A stretch of 64,000 nucleotides of DNA from Fidelibacterota bacterium (GCA_947472795.1 CANJBL010000010.1:35761-99760), one strand, 5' to 3'; positions 35,101 through 44,560 are shown, counted from the first letter of the stretch. Notes: a model not told the origin generated them from the sequence alone. Translations and numbers: made by a program.

Positions 35101-35553
35101 TTATCCGAGCTTTTCAACGCGGCGGGCATGGCGTCCGCCTTCAAAATCCGTGGAGAAGAAAGCCATCAGCACCTCGCGCGCCGTGGCGGGCGTGATGCTG
35201 CGCGCGCCAAGAGCGAGCACGTTGGCGTTATTGTGCTGGCGTGCGAGCATTGCTGTGGCGGTGTCTTGCACCAGCGCCGCGCGCATTCCGGCGTGACGGT
35301 TGACGGCGATGGATATGCCGATCCCGCTGCCGCAGATGGCGACACCGGCTTTGGCGCGGCCGTCTTCGATGGATTGTGCCAATGCATGGCCATAGTCAGG
35401 GTAATCGACGGAATCGGTTGTGGCGGGGCCGAGATCCAGCACCCCGTAACCCAGGCCCTTTAAATCCTTTGCCAAGGATGCCTTCAGCTCCACGCCCGCG
35501 TGGTCGCTGGCGATGGCGATGGTGTCCCCGGCTTCAGCCAATTTTTCTGACAT
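35101..35553 (-). CDS. rpiB: Ribose-5-phosphate isomerase B
   Basis: 150 residues. RpiB/LacA family: [35 protein letters not shown], the catalytic-site [21 protein letters not shown], and [19 protein letters not shown]. It isomerises ribose-5-phosphate and ribulose-5-phosphate; the product feeds the DHBP synthase step of the nearby rib genes. It is 14 bases upstream of glyA on the same strand. The 120 bases above it (35554-35673) show no gene. Confidence 0.96.
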   Translation of the reverse strand: MSEKLAEAGDTIAIASDHAGVELKASLAKDLKGLGYGVLDLGPATTDSVDYPDYGHALAQSIEDGRAKAGVAICGSGIGISIAVNRHAGMRAALVQDTATAMLARQHNNANVLALGARSITPATAREVLMAFFSTDFEGGRHARRVEKLG

Positions 35554-35673
35554 TTGCTAGACCTTGGGGGCTGGAAGAGCCCTCCTACAATCGAGGGGAT
35601 ACCATATATCGCTCGGGCCTGCCAATGCGACACAAGGAGTTGGATTTATTGAGGAATTCGGCGCGTTTTTAGG

Positions 35674-35895
35674 CTATGACTGCCCCTTCTTGCGCAAGAC
35701 CGCCTTGAGCTTGCGCAGAGCATTCATCTTCAAGGAGTACGGACTGGCATAAGCCGAGCCCACGACACAGACCTCGACATTCCTCACGGGATCGAGTGCG
35801 GAGACCTTCACGGCGTTGCCGATGGCCTTCACCTCGAACAAGACTTCGCCCAATTCCGGGTCGAAGCTGGGATCGTCTGGACTTCCTTGGGACAT
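35674..35895 (-). CDS. Small serine/acid-rich protein (DUF6898-like)
   Basis: 73 residues from ATG 35895 (MSQGSPDDPSFDPELGEVLF). The open frame continues upstream to 36243, but that part is the antisense of the penicillin-acylase gene. The core EVLFEVKAIGNAVKVSALDP, RNVEVCVVGSAYASPYSLK and MNALRKLKAVLRKKGQS recalls a small alphaproteobacterial family annotated as DUF6898, often near rpiB/glyA. It looks like a small beta-strand protein with a basic C-terminal helix. Function unknown. Confidence 0.7.
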   Translation of the reverse strand: MSQGSPDDPSFDPELGEVLFEVKAIGNAVKVSALDPVRNVEVCVVGSAYASPYSLKMNALRKLKAVLRKKGQS

Positions 35896-35973
35896 GGCTA
35901 AGAGGTGCGAGATGAATGGCGGCAACCGCGCCGCTTGGGATTTGCATGATAACACACGGAGCACAGTGAGGCG

Positions 35974-38349
35974 ATGAAGGGGTTTGGCAGCACGATCAAA
36001 GCCCTGCTTCTCATCGTCGGCATTTCGCTGTTCATCGCCGGCGGGCTGTGGATGCTGGGTGTCCGCGCCCTGCCCGCCCTTGACGGCGAACTTACGCTCA
36101 ATGGCCTCGGCGCTGGCGTCACCATCAGCCGCGATAGCCACGGCGTGCCTCTCATTGTCGCCGAGAGCGAGGACGACGCCTATTTCGCGCTTGGCTATGT
36201 GCACGCGCAGGACCGTCTCTTCCAGATGGAGCTCATGCGCCATCAGGGCCAGGGACGCCTCGCAGAAATTTTCGGGGCTTCCGCAGTCCCATCCGACAGG
36301 TTCATGCGCACGCTAGGTGTCTATCGCCGCGCGCAAGATGATTTTCAAAATCTCGATCCCGCCACGCAGAATGCTTTCCAGCGCTACGCCGCCGGCGTGA
36401 ACGCCTGGCTCGGTGAAGGCCATGCCTTGCCGCTGGAATTCCGCTTGCTCTTCCTCGTTCCCGAGCCCTGGCAACCGGCGGACTCCCTCGTCTGGCAGAA
36501 GCTGATGGGCCTGCAACTCTCGGGCAACTGGACGCAAGAACTGCTCAACGCCGCCCTGGTCGCCAAGTTGGGAGCGGAGAAAGCCGCTGTGTTGTTCCCC
36601 GATCCCGCGGCCGCTGACCCCGTGACCGTGAACAAGCGCGCGGACCTCTTCCGCGATCTGCATCCCGAGCGCCTGCTTGCCGCCGCGACCGCCGTGATCC
36701 AGCCCACATCAGCGTCCAACGCCTGGGTGCTCGACGGCGCGCATAGCGAAACCGGCAAGCCGTTTCTTGCCAACGACCCGCATTTGGGATTCCAGGCGCC
36801 GAGTGTCTGGTACTTCGCCGGCATCGACACGCCCAAGTTCAAAATCTTCGGCGCCACCGTGCCTGGCGTCCCCCTTCATCTGCTCGGGCACAACGATCAT
36901 GTGGCTTGGGGCATCACCACACCCGAAAGCGACACCAGCGATCTTTTCATCGAGCGCTTGTCCAATGACGGCAAGACGTACGATTCACCCGATGGACCTA
37001 TGGCTTTCGACGTGCGCGAGGAAACCATCTTCGTGCGCCTGGGCCACGACGTCCCGCTCGAGATCCGCGAAACGCGCCACGGCCCCGTGGTCAGCGATAT
37101 CCTCGCCGACGACGCTAAAATGGCGAAAATTCCCGAAGGCCATGTATTAGCGCTGGAAGCCGCCCTCTTCCAACCCGGCGATCATTCCGCCGACGGCGTC
37201 TATCAGATGAATCACGCCGGCGACACGCAAGGTTTCATCGAAGCCATCCGCCGCTTCCATGCGCCGCAGCAGAACATGATGTTCGCCGACACCAATGGCA
37301 CGATCGGCTACTACGCGCCGGGCCGCGTGCCCATCCGCAAAGCCGGAGATGGCACGGTCCCTGTTCCCGGGTGGAGCGGTGATTACGATTGGACCGTTTG
37401 GATTCCCTTCGACGAATTGCCGCGCGATATCGCGCCGGCTTCGGGCGTGCTGGTGAATGCCAATAACAAAATGGTCGATAAGGGCTATCCCTATATGATT
37501 TCGGCCCATTGGTACGACGCTTACCGCGCGCGGCGCATCAACCAACTCATCACTGCGGGCAATCGCACCACACTCGCCAAGACTGAAGGACTTCAGCAGG
37601 ACATCGTCTCGCTCATGGCCCGTGAGATGATTCCCCTGCTCATCGCGCGCACCGAGCCGCGCACGGACCGGCACCGCCAGATCCTCGCCATGCTGCGCGC
37701 GTGGGACGGCGTCATGGATCGCCGCCTCGCCGAGCCACTGCTGTTCTCGCTTTGGATGGAGAAGTTGAAGGACCGCATCCTCGCCGACGACCTCGGCGAT
37801 CTCTACCCTGAGATGGGCGGCACGCGCGCCGAAGTCTTGCGCAATATCCTCACCCAGTATCCCGAGTGGTGCGACGATACGCGCACACCGGAGAAGGAAA
37901 CCTGCGAGCAGCAGGTGAACGGCGCCTTCAGTGAGGTCATGATCTGGCTTGATGCTCACGACATCAAGGATTTCGCCAACCTGCGCTGGGGCGATTATCA
38001 CAAGGCCACGTTCGCCAACCTCCTGTTTGGCAACATTCCCTATTTCAGCGCAGTGGGCCGCACGCGCCTGTCCAGCAGCGGCGACAACTACACCATCAAC
38101 CGTGGCAGTTTCAGTTCCTCCACCGCGCGCCAGCCGTTCCGCCATTTCCATGGAGCGTCCTTGCGCGCCATCTATGACTTCTCCGATCTCTCTCATTCCA
38201 AGTTCGCCCTGGCCGGCGGCCAATCCGGGCAACTGGCCTCGCGCAATTATGGCGACCTGCTGGAGTCCTGGCGCGACGGGGCCTATTTCGAGGCCCCGAC
38301 AGCGGACAACGCCGCGCATCAGCTGCGGTTAAAGCCTCCAAGGCCGTGA
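35974..38349 (+). CDS. Penicillin acylase family protein (Ntn-hydrolase), membrane anchored
   Basis: 791 residues. A single N-terminal hydrophobic helix (about 9-29) can anchor or export the protein. The alpha-chain region has ISRDSHGVPLIVAESEDDAY and LGYVHAQDRLFQMELMRHQG. The Ntn nucleophile is Ser248 in TSASNAWVLDG, where the precursor should cleave itself; GKPFLANDPHLG and WGITTPESDTSDLFIERL follow. Family members hydrolyse amide bonds in beta-lactams, acyl-homoserine lactones or related amides; the substrate here is unknown. It is monocistronic, with a hairpin at 38427-38441 beyond its stop that may act in termination. Confidence 0.9.
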   Translation: MKGFGSTIKALLLIVGISLFIAGGLWMLGVRALPALDGELTLNGLGAGVTISRDSHGVPLIVAESEDDAYFALGYVHAQDRLFQMELMRHQGQGRLAEIFGASAVPSDRFMRTLGVYRRAQDDFQNLDPATQNAFQRYAAGVNAWLGEGHALPLEFRLLFLVPEPWQPADSLVWQKLMGLQLSGNWTQELLNAALVAKLGAEKAAVLFPDPAAADPVTVNKRADLFRDLHPERLLAAATAVIQPTSASNAWVLDGAHSETGKPFLANDPHLGFQAPSVWYFAGIDTPKFKIFGATVPGVPLHLLGHNDHVAWGITTPESDTSDLFIERLSNDGKTYDSPDGPMAFDVREETIFVRLGHDVPLEIRETRHGPVVSDILADDAKMAKIPEGHVLALEAALFQPGDHSADGVYQMNHAGDTQGFIEAIRRFHAPQQNMMFADTNGTIGYYAPGRVPIRKAGDGTVPVPGWSGDYDWTVWIPFDELPRDIAPASGVLVNANNKMVDKGYPYMISAHWYDAYRARRINQLITAGNRTTLAKTEGLQQDIVSLMAREMIPLLIARTEPRTDRHRQILAMLRAWDGVMDRRLAEPLLFSLWMEKLKDRILADDLGDLYPEMGGTRAEVLRNILTQYPEWCDDTRTPEKETCEQQVNGAFSEVMIWLDAHDIKDFANLRWGDYHKATFANLLFGNIPYFSAVGRTRLSSSGDNYTINRGSFSSSTARQPFRHFHGASLRAIYDFSDLSHSKFALAGGQSGQLASRNYGDLLESWRDGAYFEAPTADNAAHQLRLKPPRP

Positions 38350-38472
38350 TTTTCCGGGGAAACCGCCACTTCTTGTGGCCCGTTAAGCGAAGGTTTACAT
38401 TATTCGTCAATGATTTGGGGTCAACTGCCCGGCATCCGGGCGGTTCGGGGTTTTAGGGCGGGCGTTTAGCTT

Positions 38473-39492
38473 ATGGCAGAGCGGCCAGATTTCGGTGGTG
38501 CGGGCGGCGAAGGCAAAGCCCCCATCATCATCAAGCGTGTCAAGAAAAGTGCCGAAGGCCACCACGGAGGCGCGTGGAAAGTGGCCTATGCCGATTTCGT
38601 GACCGCCATGATGGCGTTCTTCCTTCTGCTTTGGCTTTTGAACGCCGTCACCGAACAGCAGCTCAACGGTGTCGCCGATTACTTCACGCCCATCGCCGCC
38701 TCCACCCGCGAAAGCGGTGCCGGCGGCATGCTGGGTGGTCAAACCGTGGGTGAAGGCGCTTCGCAATCGCGGACCGGCGCGACCGCCGCTGTCGTCTTGC
38801 CGCCGCCGTCCATCGGCTCGGGCGGTTCCGAGATGACAGATCCCAACCAAAGCTCGCAGAACAACGAAGACGCTTCTATTCGCGCTGCTCAGGAAGCTAA
38901 GGATCAACGCCAGTTTGAGCAGGTCCAGCAGGAATTGAAGCAGACCATCAGCGGCGTGCCCGACCTCGCCCCGCTCGCCAACAGCCTCATGATCGAGAAC
39001 ACGCCCGAAGGCATCAAGATCGAGATCATGGACCAGGATAAGGTCGATATGTTCTCGCCCGGCAGCGCAAATCTTTTCCCGCGCTCCAAGGATTTGCTGA
39101 TGCAGATCTCCAAGGTGATCCGCAAGATGCCCAATAAGCTCAGCATCACCGGCCACACGGACCCCTCCACCGCCGTCGATCCGTCCGGTTATACCAACTG
39201 GGAACTGTCGTCCGACCGCGCCCTGGCCACCCGCCGGGCATTGCTGGAAGGTGGCCTCGATGACCGCCAGATCAATAAGGTCGTCGGTGTCTCCGACCGC
39301 GAACCCATTGATAAAGGCCAGCTCCGCTCACCCCGTAACCGCCGCGTTTCTATCGTCCTGCTCCGGGCCGAGAACACCAAGACCGAAGAATTCGACCGCC
39401 TTCCCCGCTTCCTGGAAAAGAAGGGCGGAACGCAACCCACGATACCGGCCACGGGCGAAAGCCTGGCGCCGGCGGCTCCACCCGCCAACTGA
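38473..39492 (+). CDS. MotB-like protein (OmpA-type peptidoglycan-binding, stator family)
   Basis: 339 residues. One N-terminal transmembrane helix contains AYADFVTAMMAFFLLLWLLN; Asp41 is the proton-binding residue of MotB stators. A linker (about 70-140) leads to an OmpA-like peptidoglycan-binding domain, where KLSITGHTDPSTAVDPSGYT and DRALATRRALLEGGLDDRQI stand out. The N-terminus carries a Gly-rich GGAGGEGKAPIIIKRVKKS stretch, like other alphaproteobacterial MotB proteins. No motA is adjacent, so it is either a flagellar stator with its partner elsewhere or a related cell-envelope protein. Confidence 0.87.
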   Translation: MAERPDFGGAGGEGKAPIIIKRVKKSAEGHHGGAWKVAYADFVTAMMAFFLLLWLLNAVTEQQLNGVADYFTPIAASTRESGAGGMLGGQTVGEGASQSRTGATAAVVLPPPSIGSGGSEMTDPNQSSQNNEDASIRAAQEAKDQRQFEQVQQELKQTISGVPDLAPLANSLMIENTPEGIKIEIMDQDKVDMFSPGSANLFPRSKDLLMQISKVIRKMPNKLSITGHTDPSTAVDPSGYTNWELSSDRALATRRALLEGGLDDRQINKVVGVSDREPIDKGQLRSPRNRRVSIVLLRAENTKTEEFDRLPRFLEKKGGTQPTIPATGESLAPAAPPAN

Positions 39493-39529
39493 TGAAATTG
39501 CGGCGCCTGCCGCCAACTGATTATTTTTT

Positions 39530-39549
39530 CGGCGCAAATTGCCGTTTTT
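39530..39549 (+). terminator. Possible rho-independent terminator after the motB-like gene
   Basis: Short stem CGGC (39530-39533) with GCCG (39541-39544) followed by TTTTT. The stem is only four base pairs, so support is modest. It follows the motB stop by 38 bases. A 12-base direct repeat CCGCCAACTGAT (39482-39493 and 39510-39521) brackets the stop codon. Confidence 0.35.
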
Positions 39550-39644
39550 GTGCGTTGTCACACAGAGCGAGAATACGCCGGCTTCAGGTACCGAGTTGGG
39601 CTTGCAACCCTGCCCGTCCAACGCCATTCTAAGAATATAAAGCG

Positions 39645-40388
39645 ATGGACCAGACACCCCTCAAACGTCCGCAGTTCTTCTTCACCACGGCCCCGTTGCC
39701 GTGCCCGTACCTGCCTGAGCGTCTTGAGCGCAAACTGGTCACCGAGCTTTCCGGTCCCGGCGCCGAACACTTGCACGAAGCTCTCGCCCGTTCCGGCTTT
39801 CGCCGTAGCCATTCCATTGCCTACGCCCCGGCCTGCCCCGGCTGCAAAGCCTGCGTGCCCGTGCGCGTGGTGGTGCGCGAGTTCAAACGCCGCCGCACTT
39901 TGAATCGCCAATGGCGCCAAAACCAAGATCTTATGGCCGTGAAAGTGCCGGCGCGCGCCACCACCGAACAATACGAGCTTTTCTCGCGCTATCAGCAGTC
40001 GCGCCATGCAGGCAGCGATATGGCGCTCATGGGTTTCTACGAATACAGCGCCATGGTCGAAGACAGCCCCATCGACACCTTCCTCGTGGAGTATCGCGAC
40101 CGTTCTGGTGTGCTCACGGCCGTCTGCCTGACGGACCGCACCACCGATGGCCTTTCTGCCGTCTATAGCTTTTTCGATGCCGGCGGCACCCGCGATGGCC
40201 TCGGCAATTACGTCGTTCTCTGGCTGGTGGAACAGGCCCGCAAGTTGGATCTGCCTTACGTCTATTTGGGCTACTGGATATCCGACAGTGCCAAGATGGC
40301 TTACAAGGCGCGTTTCCAGCCCCTGGAGACTTTGGGCCCGAACGGCTGGTCACGTCTGGACGTTCCCGTTCCCAACGCCGCCGCCTGA
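39645..40388 (+). CDS. bpt: Aspartate/glutamate leucyltransferase Bpt (ATE1-like)
   Basis: 247 residues. It transfers leucine from leucyl-tRNA to N-terminal Asp or Glu, marking proteins for ClpS/ClpAP degradation. The N-terminal PLPCPYLPERLERKLVTEL, AYAPACPGCKACVPVRVVVR, RHAGSDMA and the closing YVYLGYWISDSAKMAYKARF, with its GYW-I-S-x-S-x-K-M signature, are diagnostic. It is preceded by the motB gene and followed after 136 bases by the CHASE3 kinase. No co-operonic partner is obvious. Confidence 0.93.
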   Translation: MDQTPLKRPQFFFTTAPLPCPYLPERLERKLVTELSGPGAEHLHEALARSGFRRSHSIAYAPACPGCKACVPVRVVVREFKRRRTLNRQWRQNQDLMAVKVPARATTEQYELFSRYQQSRHAGSDMALMGFYEYSAMVEDSPIDTFLVEYRDRSGVLTAVCLTDRTTDGLSAVYSFFDAGGTRDGLGNYVVLWLVEQARKLDLPYVYLGYWISDSAKMAYKARFQPLETLGPNGWSRLDVPVPNAAA

Positions 40389-40523
40389 ACTTAGTGGTTG
40401 GCAGCAACCCTGCTTAAAAAATAATCGTTCCTCTTATATGCCTGTTAAACAGGCCGATTCATCCTTGTATTCAAGGATAAAAACCATTTGAGTGTGCGCG
40501 GTTTTGGCTAGGGACGTGGGGCG

Positions 40524-41969
40524 ATGAAGGGCGGCACCCAGCAGATCGAATCGTTTGTACGCGCCGGCATGATTGGTCTGGTGCTGTACCTGTTTGGCGC
40601 CAGCATCGTCATGTACATGCAGGTGGGCCGTCTGCGCGATGCCCTCAACTGGGTAGATCACACCCATGAGGTCCGTTACGCGCTGCAGGATACATTCTCC
40701 CTTATCCTTGATGCGGAATCCGCCGAGCGCGCCTTTGCGCTCACCTCCAATTCCGAATTTCTCATGACGTACTTTGGCGCGTCCACTCGCCTGCAAGACA
40801 ACTTGAAGCGTCTTCAGGACTTGGTCGTAGACAACGACATCCAGCGCATACGTAGCAGTGAACTTATAAAACTGGTTGATACGCGCCTCGAACAGATGCG
40901 CGCCAGTATCGACTTTGCGCGCAAGCTCGATATCACCACCGCGCCGGAGAACTACCGCTCGGGCATGGGCCGCGAGACCGCCAATCGCATCCGCAATGTT
41001 ATGGAGCAGATGCTCGACGAAGAGAACGAGCTTTACGGCGCCCGCAGCATTGAGATGGAGGATGCAGCGCGCATCACGGTGCTCGCGTTCGTCGCTCTGC
41101 TCTTGCTCTTTGGTGTCGTTGCTGGAGGTTACTTCATCCTTGCTAATCGCAATATTGCCGCGCGCAACGCCATGCTCGCCGAATTACTGGAAGCCAACGC
41201 CAAGACCGAACGCGCCGATAAGTTCAAAGGCGATGTGTTGAATTACCTGGGCGCATCGCTCCTCGATCCTTTGACCAAAATATCCGGGGCCACAGACCTC
41301 TTGCTTTATCGCGGCGACGACCCTCTTCCCGAGCGAGACCGCAAGACCGCCACCGATATCCAGGCCACCACACGCGTGCTGCTGTCTATGGCGACCAACT
41401 TCACAAATATCGGTCTGATGCAGGGCGGCAAAGCATTACCCCTGCAAGAGGACGATCTGAACCTTATCGATGTTCTGCGCGACGCCGTCGGCGCCATTGC
41501 CAAACATGCCGCGCGCACAGGCATCACACTCGATAGACAACTACAGTTCGAACGCGTGCTCGTGCGCTATGATAAACAAAAGCTAAAGCAGATTCTGCAG
41601 AACTTGCTCGACAACGCACTCAAGAACACACCGGCAGGCGGACACATTGAGATCAAGCTCACAGCGGAAGACGGCGGCGCGCTGATGCTTACGATCCGCG
41701 ACAACGGCGCCGGAATCTCACGCGCCCGCCTCGAGCAGATCATGGTACCCTTCGCGCAAATCGACAGTGTTGTCTCGCGGCAAGACGGCGCCATCGGCCT
41801 TGGTTTGCCTATGGCCATCGGGTTCGCCCAAGCGCACGGCGGTACATTGCGTCTGGATAGCGCTATTGGGAATGGCACGACAGCTGTACTTTGCATCCCC
41901 GCCGCGCGCGTGCTGCGCATTTTTGGTGACAGCGAGCCGTTACCTATGGGCAACGCTCCGGCAGCGTAA
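40524..41969 (+). CDS. CHASE3 sensor histidine kinase-like protein lacking the phosphoacceptor His
   Basis: 481 residues. Transmembrane helix 1 (about 13-33) and helix 2 (about 185-206) flank a periplasmic CHASE3 domain, with LDAESAERAFALTSNSEFL matching its typical central motif. The dimerisation region reads DVLNYLGASLLDPLTKISGA where other kinases read N-M-S-H-E-L-R-T-P-L; Ala244 occupies the His position. The ATPase domain is intact: QILQNLLDNALKNTP, DNGAGISRA, GAIGLGLPMAIGFAQAHGG. It may bind ATP yet not autophosphorylate on His, unless another residue takes over. There is no response regulator next to it. Confidence 0.87.
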   Translation: MKGGTQQIESFVRAGMIGLVLYLFGASIVMYMQVGRLRDALNWVDHTHEVRYALQDTFSLILDAESAERAFALTSNSEFLMTYFGASTRLQDNLKRLQDLVVDNDIQRIRSSELIKLVDTRLEQMRASIDFARKLDITTAPENYRSGMGRETANRIRNVMEQMLDEENELYGARSIEMEDAARITVLAFVALLLLFGVVAGGYFILANRNIAARNAMLAELLEANAKTERADKFKGDVLNYLGASLLDPLTKISGATDLLLYRGDDPLPERDRKTATDIQATTRVLLSMATNFTNIGLMQGGKALPLQEDDLNLIDVLRDAVGAIAKHAARTGITLDRQLQFERVLVRYDKQKLKQILQNLLDNALKNTPAGGHIEIKLTAEDGGALMLTIRDNGAGISRARLEQIMVPFAQIDSVVSRQDGAIGLGLPMAIGFAQAHGGTLRLDSAIGNGTTAVLCIPAARVLRIFGDSEPLPMGNAPAA

Positions 41970-41998
41970 AGCCGCGATTTGTAGTCGCGCGTCGCTTC

Positions 41999-43768
41999 CT
42001 ACGGGCACTTTTCTGACGGCTCCACGATCCGCATACGCAAGCGATGCCCGCCGATCTCAAGGTCGGATTGATCGGGCGGAATAGCTTTCATCTGCCCCTG
42101 TTCAATACTTACGCGCATATCCGGGCAGTTGATGCGAGATTCCAGAAGCCCCACGAGGCCCCATTTTGCTTCCGGAGATTGCTTGAAGACATAAGCCCCC
42201 ATGCCCAATCGCTCGGGGATGAAGATGACTTCTTCAATGCCGTCACCATCCAGGTCGATCAAGGTAGCGTGACAAAGCTCCGTTTTCACCGTCATGCATG
42301 ACGGCAATCCGAAGGCGCCGGGTGCCGCAGGCAAATTCCAGTTCTGGGCCACAAAAGATTCCGGAAGGCTCCTGCCCGTTGGAATCACCGGGATATCCGC
42401 GACCGACACCGTGCTTGGCTTGGGCGCGCGTTGCCATTGATTCCAGTTCATCTGTAGCAGCGCCGTAAGTCTGTCCGCCTCTGGTTTTTCCAACACTGTG
42501 CCAGCCTGCAACTCATGCAGTACGTTTACGCCATATCTCCCTCCTTGAAAACGCAGATAGACTAAGTCCAATTCCCCGGCGGTGATGAGTCCCGCTTTCA
42601 GCCGCGCCATCTGACTGCTCACCGAAATACGTGTTGGATCGAACAGCGGCGAGAACAATGCAATCAGCACTGCCGGCACCACAAAGGCCATGGCGATATT
42701 GACCCGCTCCATGACCAGAAAGTTGCGCCGTGCCATGGACCACGCATAACCGCCCGCGAACCCGGCGGCTACAAAGATGCATGCCGCTGCCACAATACGA
42801 TCATGAGTCCAGCCATAGGCGTTCACACGCAATCCCAGTCCGTAACCCGCGATCAGCACCAGCGGCGTCAATTCCAGCGCCGCGAGCGCAAGCGCGGCAC
42901 GCAAGACTCTTGGCGCAGTCTGAGCCTGATCGCCGTCCTGAAAGACAGTGTTGATAAGACCGATCAGCGCTGCGGCCGCCGCGAGTAAAAGGCCCGTGGC
43001 AAACTTTGTCGCCCATAGACCTTCAAGCCCCGTGAACGGTAGGCTAATCAGGAACAGGCCCACGATCCCAGCGAGCAGCGGCAACAGGTAAGACAGCAGC
43101 GTCAGCGCCAGGATGCGGATGCCGGCGATGATGTTGGGGCGGATATCGGTGACGTGCAGCGCCAAAGCCGCCACGGATGTTGTCGCCGGAATCCCGAACC
43201 ACGGCTTTTGAATGATTTTCTTGAAAAGCGCGATATGGATCAGCTCGAAGAGCTGCGCCCCCAAGAACAGCAGAAGCCAAAATACGATACAGAAGGCCAC
43301 GGTTGCCGCCACCTGCACGCCGTGCTTCCAGGCCAGATCATAATAAGTGCGATAGGAAGCAATGCGCTTTCCCTCAGCGCTCGCGGCAGTCACCAGTGTA
43401 TGCCCAATGAGCAGCCCGACAGCCAGTGTAAACGTCAGCATGTGCGCGGCAGAGGTGATCGCCCAGGAATAAAATTGCTCGGGTGTCTGCGGCTCAAGGC
43501 CGTACGTATAAGCGACGTAACCCCCGAGGGCTGCACCCAACACCGCAACACATCCCAGCCAACGCCCAAGCAGAACGGCGCGAATATTCCCAATCCCTAT
43601 CAAGGCCACCAGGGGCAGGAATACGGCGAGCAGGACGAGTGGAATAAAAACATAAGCGTTCGTCGCCGGCCAAAGTCTGTGATCGAAACTTTGGTAAAGC
43701 GCAAACAGCGCCACACCCTGCCCGAACCCAAGCGCGATCCGCGCCATCGGAATGCTTCTGAGATCCAT
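41999..43768 (-). CDS. DUF4153 domain-containing membrane protein
   Basis: 589 residues. About ten hydrophobic helices fill residues 10 to 370, matching the DUF4153 pattern (TYYDLAWKHGVQVAATVAFC, then FWLLLFLGAQLFELIHI). The C-terminal 220 residues are extracytoplasmic or cytoplasmic and soluble, with MARLKAGLITAGELDLVYLR and a DLDGDGIEEVIFIPE loop resembling an EF-hand/FG-GAP calcium site. Family function is unknown. It is convergent with the CHASE3 kinase gene across 29 bases, and the SRPBCC gene lies 70 bases upstream in the same orientation. Confidence 0.85.
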   Translation of the reverse strand: MDLRSIPMARIALGFGQGVALFALYQSFDHRLWPATNAYVFIPLVLLAVFLPLVALIGIGNIRAVLLGRWLGCVAVLGAALGGYVAYTYGLEPQTPEQFYSWAITSAAHMLTFTLAVGLLIGHTLVTAASAEGKRIASYRTYYDLAWKHGVQVAATVAFCIVFWLLLFLGAQLFELIHIALFKKIIQKPWFGIPATTSVAALALHVTDIRPNIIAGIRILALTLLSYLLPLLAGIVGLFLISLPFTGLEGLWATKFATGLLLAAAAALIGLINTVFQDGDQAQTAPRVLRAALALAALELTPLVLIAGYGLGLRVNAYGWTHDRIVAAACIFVAAGFAGGYAWSMARRNFLVMERVNIAMAFVVPAVLIALFSPLFDPTRISVSSQMARLKAGLITAGELDLVYLRFQGGRYGVNVLHELQAGTVLEKPEADRLTALLQMNWNQWQRAPKPSTVSVADIPVIPTGRSLPESFVAQNWNLPAAPGAFGLPSCMTVKTELCHATLIDLDGDGIEEVIFIPERLGMGAYVFKQSPEAKWGLVGLLESRINCPDMRVSIEQGQMKAIPPDQSDLEIGGHRLRMRIVEPSEKCP

Positions 43769-43838
43769 GCAGTCGCCCCCTTGAAGTGTCTGCGCGTAGT
43801 CTCACTATCTTCGTGGCATTTTATGGAAAGAGTTGCGC

Positions 43839-44288
43839 CTAAACAGAGGCCACCATCTCCTGCATCATCTCAAGTTGCTTGCGATAAATGCGCCGCAAAG
43901 CGCCCGGCACCAGCAGTCCTTCCAAAAGTCCTGTGAACCCTTTCTGTGATTCCCATACGGTTTTGATGGCAACGTTACAGGTGCTCTCGCTGGTGGCCGT
44001 TACCGTAAATGTCGTCGCAAGACCCGTTGTGATGTCGGTTTCCATCAATGTGCGGCCGGGCTCTGGCGCGCTCACAATCATATGCAGCATCTGCTCCTTG
44101 CCCAGGATGCGTGTACGAACATCGAGTTCTGTCCCCGCACCGTGTCCGCCTTTTGTGACATTCAGCGCCAGGAATGTATCCGGCGGCAGGATCTTGCGAT
44201 GGGCGCCGGCATAGTCGGCCAGGATGCCGTAAACAGTCTCTGCCGAGGCTGCGATGGTTGTGCTATAATTTGCCGTCAGTTGGGTCAT
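43839..44288 (-). CDS. SRPBCC (START-like) family protein
   Basis: 149 residues from ATG 44288 (MTQLTANYSTTIAASAETVYGIL), whose N-terminus is the expected first strand and helix of the SRPBCC fold. LADYAGAHRKILPPDTFLAL, GTELDVRTRILGKEQMLHMI, VSAPEPGRTLMETD and the last helix LEGLLVPGALRRIYRKQLE fit. These proteins bind small hydrophobic ligands; no specific ligand can be assigned. An upstream ATG at 44324 would add 12 unrelated residues and overlap the lipoprotein gene. Confidence 0.82.
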   Translation of the reverse strand: MTQLTANYSTTIAASAETVYGILADYAGAHRKILPPDTFLALNVTKGGHGAGTELDVRTRILGKEQMLHMIVSAPEPGRTLMETDITTGLATTFTVTATSESTCNVAIKTVWESQKGFTGLLEGLLVPGALRRIYRKQLEMMQEMVASV

Positions 44289-44318
44289 GACACGCACCCT
44301 AAGAATGGTGGGAACACG

Positions 44319-44513
44319 ATGCAAAGCATTATATCCAAGAAGAGTGCCATTGCAGTGGCCATCGTGACGATCTCTGCCCTAACTCTTGCAGGCTGCACGG
44401 ACCTTCCCACCATGCTCGCGGGCACCGCCAAGGGATTCTGTGCTCACAATCCGGGCACAAGCCCCTGCACCCGCCCCGGCCCCGCCGCGAACAGCGGCCT
44501 CGCCGGCCGGTAG
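44319..44513 (+). CDS. Small lipoprotein
   Basis: 64 residues. The N-terminal SAIAVAIVTISALTLAGC is a type II signal peptide with lipobox LAGC; the mature part (TDLPTMLAGTAKGFCAHNPG...) is short, with two further Cys and many Gly and Pro. It should be a small lipoprotein of the cell envelope; function unknown. GGTGGGAACAC precedes the ATG. It is divergent from the SRPBCC gene and convergent with parC. Confidence 0.65.
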   Translation: MQSIISKKSAIAVAIVTISALTLAGCTDLPTMLAGTAKGFCAHNPGTSPCTRPGPAANSGLAGR

Positions 44514-44560
44514 TCGCACTTAAATTAGCCTGAGAACGTCCGCGCGCGGTAAACGCGCGC

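Noticed and set aside
37147..38319. 390-codon minus-strand frame inside the penicillin-acylase gene
   Set aside because: It is a shadow of the acylase reading frame, with no ribosome-binding site and no recognisable domains.
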